Shown here: in pieces, positions 32,880 through 37,064 of the stretch | How positions within the stretch are numbered: the first letter of the stretch is position 1 | How the letters are laid out: the number at the start of each line of letters is the position of its first letter | Assembly: GCA_003248565.1 (NCBI GenBank) | Contig: QFOV01000033.1 | Span: 1-37,064 of the forward strand | Direction: 5' to 3' | Source of the DNA: Stenotrophomonas sp. | Lineage (GTDB): Bacteria > Pseudomonadota > Gammaproteobacteria > Xanthomonadales > Xanthomonadaceae | DNA: 37,064 nucleotides | Position numbers and translations under genes: made by a program | Notes under the pieces: generated by a model | What the model was told of the DNA's origin: nothing | What the model saw: only the letters and a program-made list of their open reading frames with translations | Database searches by the model: none

Positions 32880-33472
32880 TGCTCTCCAGCCTGCTTGTCG
32901 CCGCGGTCAAGATCTTCATTGGCGCCTACCCGCGTTGGGTCGGTAGCCGCCCCAACGACACCCAGCGCATCTACTTCGCCAACCACGCCAGTCATCTGGA
33001 TACGGTGGCGTTGTGGTCGGCGCTGCCGCCAGCGCTGCGCGAGCACACCCGACCGGTCGCCGCGCGCGATTACTGGAGCAAGGGCGTGCGCAAGCTCATC
33101 GCCGACAAGGGCTTCAACGCGGTGCTGATCGAACGTGACCGCAGCAAGTGCGAAGGCGATCCGCTGCAGCCTTTGCATGACGCGCTGGATGCAGGTGATT
33201 CGTTGATCCTGTTCCCGGAAGGCACCCGCAACCACGAGCCGTTGCCGCAGCCGTTCAAGGCCGGCCTGTTCCATCTGGCCCAGCAGTACCCGCATGTGGA
33301 GCTCGTACCGGTGTACCTGGACAACGCGCGTCGCGCGCTGCCCAAGGGCAGCATGGTGCCGGTGCCGCTGGTATGTACGGCACGCTTCGGCGCACCGCTC
33401 ACCCGCGTCCCCGGTGAAGACAAGGCGCAGTTCCTGGAACGCGCACGCAACGCGGTGGTGGAGCTGGCATGA
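32879..33472 (+). CDS. PlsC-like 1-acylglycerol-3-phosphate acyltransferase
   Basis: The 197-residue protein has the acyltransferase motifs HASHLD (His36 to Asp41, the HX4D catalytic pair) and FPEGTR (112-117) of the PlsC superfamily. A short hydrophobic N-terminus (MLSSLLVAAVKIFIGAY) probably attaches it to the inner membrane. The likely reaction is acylation of lysophosphatidate to phosphatidate. It is shorter than the main PlsC (about 240 residues). It sits between the CDP-alcohol phosphatidyltransferase and a CdsA-like gene, with overlaps on both sides (TGATG and ATGA). This suggests a dedicated branch that makes phosphatidate, CDP-diacylglycerol and then a phospholipid. Confidence 0.9.
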   Translation: MLSSLLVAAVKIFIGAYPRWVGSRPNDTQRIYFANHASHLDTVALWSALPPALREHTRPVAARDYWSKGVRKLIADKGFNAVLIERDRSKCEGDPLQPLHDALDAGDSLILFPEGTRNHEPLPQPFKAGLFHLAQQYPHVELVPVYLDNARRALPKGSMVPVPLVCTARFGAPLTRVPGEDKAQFLERARNAVVELA

Positions 33473-34452
33473 ACAACGTTTTCCAACAATTGCCGCTGGG
33501 CAGTTTCCTGCAGCAGGCCATCGACCGCGCGCCACCCAGCTTCTGGTGGATGATCGGTGGCGTGTTTGGCGTGCTGATACTCGCCAGCTCGATCGGCTTC
33601 ATCCTCGGCCGGATCAAGCCGGGCTCGGTGGTCGACAACCTCAACGCGCGCATCCGTGCGTGGTGGGTAATGGCCGCCGTGCTGCTGTTCTGCTTCGTGC
33701 TCGGCAAGATCGCCACGCTGGTGTTCTTCGGCCTGCTGTCGTTCTTCGCATTGCGCGAGTTCATCTCACTGACGCCGACGCGCCGTGGCGATCACCTGGC
33801 GCTGTGCCTGTGCTTCTACATCGCCATCCCGTTGCAGTACTGGCTGATCGGCATCGACTGGTACGGCCTGTTCGTCATGTGCATCCCGGTGTACGGCTTC
33901 CTCGCCTTGCCGGCGGTATCGGCACTGTCTGGTGACACCGAGAACTTCCTGGAGCGCAACACCAAGATCCAGTGGGGCGTGATGCTCACCGTGTTCTGCC
34001 TCAGCCATGCACCGGCACTGATGCTGCTGCGCATTCCCGGCTACGAAGGCCAGAACCTGATGCTGCTGTTCTACCTGCTGCTGGTGGTGCAGCTCAGCGA
34101 CGTACTGCAGTACGTGTTCGGCAAACTGTTCGGCAAACACCTGCTCGCCCCCTTGGTCAGCCCGTCGAAGACAGTTGAAGGCCTGGTCGGTGGCGGTTTG
34201 GCGGCCACCGGCGTGGGCGCGGCGTTGTGGTGGATCACCCCGTTCTCACCACTGCAGTCGGCGGCACTGTCGCTGCTGATCGTGATCTGCGGCTTCCTTG
34301 GCGGACTGGCGCTGTCGGCGGTGAAGCGCAGCCTCGGCGCCAAGGACTGGGGCGAGATGATCGAAGGCCATGGTGGCATCCTGGACCGGCTGGATTCGGT
34401 GGTGTTCTCCGCGCCGGTGTTCTTCCACGTGGTGCGCTACAACTTCCAGTAA
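33469..34452 (+). CDS. Phosphatidate cytidylyltransferase (CdsA family, YnbB-like)
   Basis: The 327-residue inner-membrane enzyme converts phosphatidate and CTP to CDP-diacylglycerol. About eight membrane segments are visible. The CdsA signature is present as SPSKTVEGLVGG and, near the C-terminus, GHGGILDRLDSVVFSAPVFFH, with the conserved DRLDS metal-binding part. The central VVQLSDVLQYVFGKLFGKH is the usual D-x-x-(A/Q)Y-x-x-G-(K/R) block. Gene order with a CDP-alcohol phosphatidyltransferase and an acyltransferase resembles E. coli ynbA/ynbB, so this is probably a second CdsA, not the housekeeping copy. Its start overlaps the acyltransferase gene (ATGA). Confidence 0.93.
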   Translation: MNNVFQQLPLGSFLQQAIDRAPPSFWWMIGGVFGVLILASSIGFILGRIKPGSVVDNLNARIRAWWVMAAVLLFCFVLGKIATLVFFGLLSFFALREFISLTPTRRGDHLALCLCFYIAIPLQYWLIGIDWYGLFVMCIPVYGFLALPAVSALSGDTENFLERNTKIQWGVMLTVFCLSHAPALMLLRIPGYEGQNLMLLFYLLLVVQLSDVLQYVFGKLFGKHLLAPLVSPSKTVEGLVGGGLAATGVGAALWWITPFSPLQSAALSLLIVICGFLGGLALSAVKRSLGAKDWGEMIEGHGGILDRLDSVVFSAPVFFHVVRYNFQ

Positions 34453-34458
34453 GGCCCT

Positions 34459-34527
34459 GTAGTGCCGAGCCATGCTCGGCAGGGGCATTCCCGGTAAAGC
34501 CCCTTGCCGAGCATGGCTCGGCACTAC
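34459..34527. repeat. SMAG inverted pair
   Basis: A consensus forward SMAG (34459-34481) and a consensus reverse copy (34505-34527) are separated by 23 nt containing GGGGC and GCCCC, which extend the pairing. The whole 69-nt unit is a near-perfect palindrome placed just after the cytidylyltransferase stop. Confidence 0.92.
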
Positions 34528-34598
34528 AGTTTGGGCCGTCGATATCGCTTGCACGCCGGCTGGAGTAGCCTGCTGGTCCCGCAACCGCAGTAACCGCC

Positions 34599-35120
34599 AT
34601 GAGCGAACACAAAGCCCACCAGCTGTCGATGACCGTCCTGATGTCGCCGGAGATGGCCAACTTCTCCGGCAAGGTCCACGGCGGCGCGATCCTGCGCCTG
34701 CTCGACCAGGTCGCCTACGCCTGCGCCAGCCGCTATGCCGGCAACTACGTGGTGACGCTGTCAGTGGACCAGGTGACCTTTCGCCAACCGATTGCCGTCG
34801 GCGAGCTTGTCACTTTCCTCGCTTCGGTGAACTTCACCGGCAATTCGTCGATGGAAGTCGGCATCAAGGTAGTGGCCGAAGACATCCGCAAAGGCGCGGT
34901 GCGCCACGCCAACAGCTGTTTCTTCACCATGGTGGCGGTGGACGATGACGGCCGGCCGACACCGGTGCCATCGCTGCAGCCGGAAACCAGCGATGAGAAG
35001 CGTCGCTTCGCTGCCGCGCAGATCCGCCGCCAGCTGCGCCAGGAGATGGAGCAGCGGCATCTGGAGCTGCTGCAGAGCAATCCCTCGGGTGAAGCGGATT
35101 TGTCGGTGCCCCGATTGTAG
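34599..35120 (+). CDS. Acyl-CoA thioesterase (YciA-like hotdog protein)
   Basis: The 173-residue hotdog-fold protein hydrolyses acyl-CoA to free fatty acid and CoA in the cytoplasm. The N-terminal pattern LMSPEMANFSGKVHGGAILRLLDQVAYACASRYAG contains the catalytic-type Asn and Asp residues of the YciA/BACH family. SVDQVTFRQPIAVGELVTFLASVNFTGNSSMEVGIKV completes the fold. The C-terminal 40 residues are a charged helix (AAQIRRQLRQEMEQRHLEL). The stop TAG is part of the GTAG that begins a REP-like repeat. Upstream lies the SMAG pair, so it is probably transcribed separately from the phospholipid genes. Confidence 0.93.
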   Translation: MSEHKAHQLSMTVLMSPEMANFSGKVHGGAILRLLDQVAYACASRYAGNYVVTLSVDQVTFRQPIAVGELVTFLASVNFTGNSSMEVGIKVVAEDIRKGAVRHANSCFFTMVAVDDDGRPTPVPSLQPETSDEKRRFAAAQIRRQLRQEMEQRHLELLQSNPSGEADLSVPRL

Positions 35121-35142
35121 GAGCGGCGTAAGCCGCGAAGCT
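35117..35142 (+). repeat. REP-like unit overlapping the thioesterase stop codon
   Basis: GTAGGAGCGGCGTAAGCCGC... starts one base before the TAG stop (35118-35120) of the upstream gene. The repeat therefore supplies the stop. Confidence 0.87.
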
Positions 35143-35153
35143 GGCCGAGCCCG

Positions 35154-35317
35154 GTAGTGCCGAGCCATGCTCGGCAGGGGCTGTACTAGTGAAGCCCCTT
35201 GCCGAGCATGGCTCGGCACTACGGTTGGGGATTGCTGGCGAAGCCTCTGCCGAGCATGGCTCGGCACTACGGTCGGGACTGCTGGTGAAGCCTCTGCCGA
35301 GCATGGCTCGGCACTAC
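35154..35317. repeat. SMAG array: one forward and three tandem reverse copies
   Basis: A forward SMAG (35154-35176) is followed by three reverse copies (35200-35222, 35248-35270, 35295-35317) at a period of 47-48 nt. The spacers are related (GATTGCTGGCGAAGCCTC and GGACTGCTGGTGAAGCCTC), showing tandem duplication of one unit. The array lies between the convergent 3' ends of the thioesterase gene and ppc and may end transcription from both sides. Confidence 0.92.
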
Positions 35318-35330
35318 AGGCGCAACTGCC

Positions 35331-37064
35331 TCAACCGGTGTTCTGCACGCCTTGCGATACGCCGTTCACGCAGGCCACCAGCGCGCGCAGCAGACCTTCA
35401 TCTTCGCGATCACTTGCACGCCAGCGCTGCAGCAGGTCCACCTGCAGGATGCTGATCGGGTCGATGTAGGGATTGCGCAGGCGGATCGACAACGCCAGTC
35501 GCGGGTCCTGCTCCAGCAGGTCCTGCTGGCCGCTCAAGCGCTTCACCCAATGCGCGGTCAACGCCAGCTCCTCGCGGATCAGCGGGAAGAACTGCTCGTG
35601 CAGTGGCCCGGCCAGTCTGGAGAATTGCTCGGCGATATGGATGTCGCCCTTGCTCAACACCATCGACATGTCATCGAGGAAGGTCTCGAAGAACGGCCAA
35701 TCGTGCGCCATCTCACGCAGGGTCTGTTCATGCCCTGCATCGGCAGCGGCCTGCAGGCCACTGCCGACACCGAACCAACCCGGAATTACCGCGCGTGCCT
35801 GGCTCCACGCGAATACCCACGGGATCGCCCGCAGATTGCTCAACGCCGCATCCTGGCCCAGGCGCCGGGAAGGCCGTGAACCAAGCGTCATGCGTTCGAT
35901 CACATCGATCGGCGTGGCCTGGCGGAAGTAATTCATGAACTGCGCATCGCCGACAAAGGCGCGATACGCCACTGAACTCTGCTCGGCGACCAAGGCCATC
36001 ACTGGCTTCCACTGTTCCTCGCGCGGCTCGCTGGCGCGCGGGCGCAGGCTGGCACGCAATACCGCGCCAGCAGATTGCTCCAGCGAGCGCAGCGCCAGCG
36101 CACGGATACCGTACTTGCGATGGATCACTTCGCCCTGCTCGGTAACGCGCAGGCGGCCACCGATGCTGCCGCGTGGCGAGGCGTTCACCGCATGCGTGGT
36201 CTTGGTACCGCCGCGGCTGATGGAACCACCACGGCCGTGGAAGAAGGTCAGCTTGACCCCAAATTCCGCCGCCGTTTCCAGCAGCTCGACCTGCGCATGC
36301 TGCAGGCCCCAGCGCGAGGCGGCGATGCCGCCGTCCTTGCCGCTGTCCGAATAGCCCAGCATCACCATCTGCACGTCATCGCGCGCGGCAAGATGGGTGC
36401 GGTAAACCGGATCGGCAAGCAGATCACGCAGCGTAGCGGTGCCACGCTGCAGGTCGTCGACGGTTTCGAACAACGGCGCGATGTCCAACGGTACTGCGCC
36501 ATCCGCATCGACCAGACCACCACGACGCGCCAACGCCAGCACCGCGAGCACGTCGCCGCGATCATGTGCCATCGAGATGATGTAGCTGCCCAACGCATCC
36601 GCACCGTGACGACGGCGTGCATCGGCCAATGCAGCGAACACCTTGTCCAGTCGCTGCCCGGCTTCATCCTCGCCACGCGCCAGCACTTCGGTGCCTGCGG
36701 CGTACGGCGACAGCAACTGCGCACGCGCTGCATCGTCCAGCGCGTCGAATGCCTCCTGCCCGCCCAGCACCTCGGCCAGCGCGCGCGAATGCACACTGGA
36801 TTCCTGGCGCACATCCAGACGCGCCAGATGGAAACCAAAGGTGCGCACGCGCCACAGCAGACGCCGCACCGAGAACCAACCAGCGTGCTTGCCCTTGTTG
36901 GCCTCGAGGCTGTCGAGGATGAGCTGGATGTCGTGGATGAACTCTTCCGGTGACGCATATGCACCCGGAGCGTCTTCCAATGTCGCCTGCAGGCGCGCGC
37001 GCATGCGGTCGTTGAGCAGGCGGTACGGCATGTCGGCATGACGCGGGCGCGACTTCACCTGCGG
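35331..37064 (-). CDS. ppc: Phosphoenolpyruvate carboxylase, C-terminal part
   Basis: The gene continues beyond the right end; about 577 C-terminal residues are visible, of some 900 in full-length enzymes. PEP carboxylase converts phosphoenolpyruvate and bicarbonate to oxaloacetate, refilling the TCA cycle. Visible signatures are RTFGFHLARLDVRQES, MLGYSDSGKDGGIAASRW with the second catalytic-site motif, FFHGRGGSISRGG (catalytic glycine loop), and the C-terminal ending QNTG. All expected blocks are in order with no break. The codons at the right edge (Pro-Gln-Val-Lys) are internal, not a start. Confidence 0.97.
   Translation of the reverse strand, partial: PQVKSRPRHADMPYRLLNDRMRARLQATLEDAPGAYASPEEFIHDIQLILDSLEANKGKHAGWFSVRRLLWRVRTFGFHLARLDVRQESSVHSRALAEVLGGQEAFDALDDAARAQLLSPYAAGTEVLARGEDEAGQRLDKVFAALADARRRHGADALGSYIISMAHDRGDVLAVLALARRGGLVDADGAVPLDIAPLFETVDDLQRGTATLRDLLADPVYRTHLAARDDVQMVMLGYSDSGKDGGIAASRWGLQHAQVELLETAAEFGVKLTFFHGRGGSISRGGTKTTHAVNASPRGSIGGRLRVTEQGEVIHRKYGIRALALRSLEQSAGAVLRASLRPRASEPREEQWKPVMALVAEQSSVAYRAFVGDAQFMNYFRQATPIDVIERMTLGSRPSRRLGQDAALSNLRAIPWVFAWSQARAVIPGWFGVGSGLQAAADAGHEQTLREMAHDWPFFETFLDDMSMVLSKGDIHIAEQFSRLAGPLHEQFFPLIREELALTAHWVKRLSGQQDLLEQDPRLALSIRLRNPYIDPISILQVDLLQRWRASDREDEGLLRALVACVNGVSQGVQNTG

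Noticed and set aside
35200..35317. CRISPR-like array, three repeats at regular spacing
   Set aside because: The repeats are palindromic SMAG units and the spacers are related to each other, with no cas genes nearby.

Overview
The window is high-GC Gammaproteobacterial chromosome, most likely Stenotrophomonas or a close relative in the Xanthomonadaceae/Lysobacteraceae. The main reason is the repeat content. Intergenic gaps carry many copies of the 23-nt palindrome GTAGTGCCGAGCCATGCTCGGCA, the SMAG (GTAG) type described from Stenotrophomonas maltophilia. Also present are REP-like units (TGTGGGAGCGGCGTAAGCCGCG type) and a third GC-rich hairpin element. Gene content and order (lgt-thyA-folA, hemP-hmuR-DUF6607) fit this group. 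No phage, insertion sequence, CRISPR array, tRNA or rRNA is visible.

Left part (1-9778): the 3' end of apaH overlaps a DUF1287 lipoprotein gene. On the minus strand lie folA, thyA and lgt, with overlapping ends, and a lemA operon with two TPM-domain genes. Further minus-strand genes are terC, dgkA, a sensor kinase and its OmpR-type regulator; the pair resembles ColRS. A DUF486 membrane protein gene diverges from the regulator.

Middle (9779-20715): a haem-uptake cluster (hemP, a TonB-dependent receptor, a DUF6607 protein) lies behind a good Fur box. It is followed by an aldo/keto reductase, a CNT nucleoside transporter with a ribokinase-family gene, dusB, a nitroreductase and a methyltransferase.

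Right part (20709-37064): a YdjM-like membrane protein precedes a co-directional minus-strand run. In transcription order the run is an OlsF-like two-domain acyltransferase, an LpxH-like phosphoesterase, then TolC, HlyD and two ABC-2 permeases with no ATPase gene. Diverging from it is metK with a clear terminator, then a DUF1444-like gene, then a low-complexity repeat field. A YnbA/PlsC/CdsA-like phospholipid operon follows. Its first gene appears to have lost about 14 codons plus reading frame near 32368. The window ends with an acyl-CoA thioesterase, a tandem SMAG array and the C-terminal three-fifths or so of ppc.

Most of this is ordinary core genome. The items most worth a second look are the frameshifted CDP-alcohol phosphatidyltransferase, the GC-rich hairpin family with compensatory stem changes, the exporter operon without an ATPase, the mirrored low-complexity field, and repeats that supply stop codons to genes.
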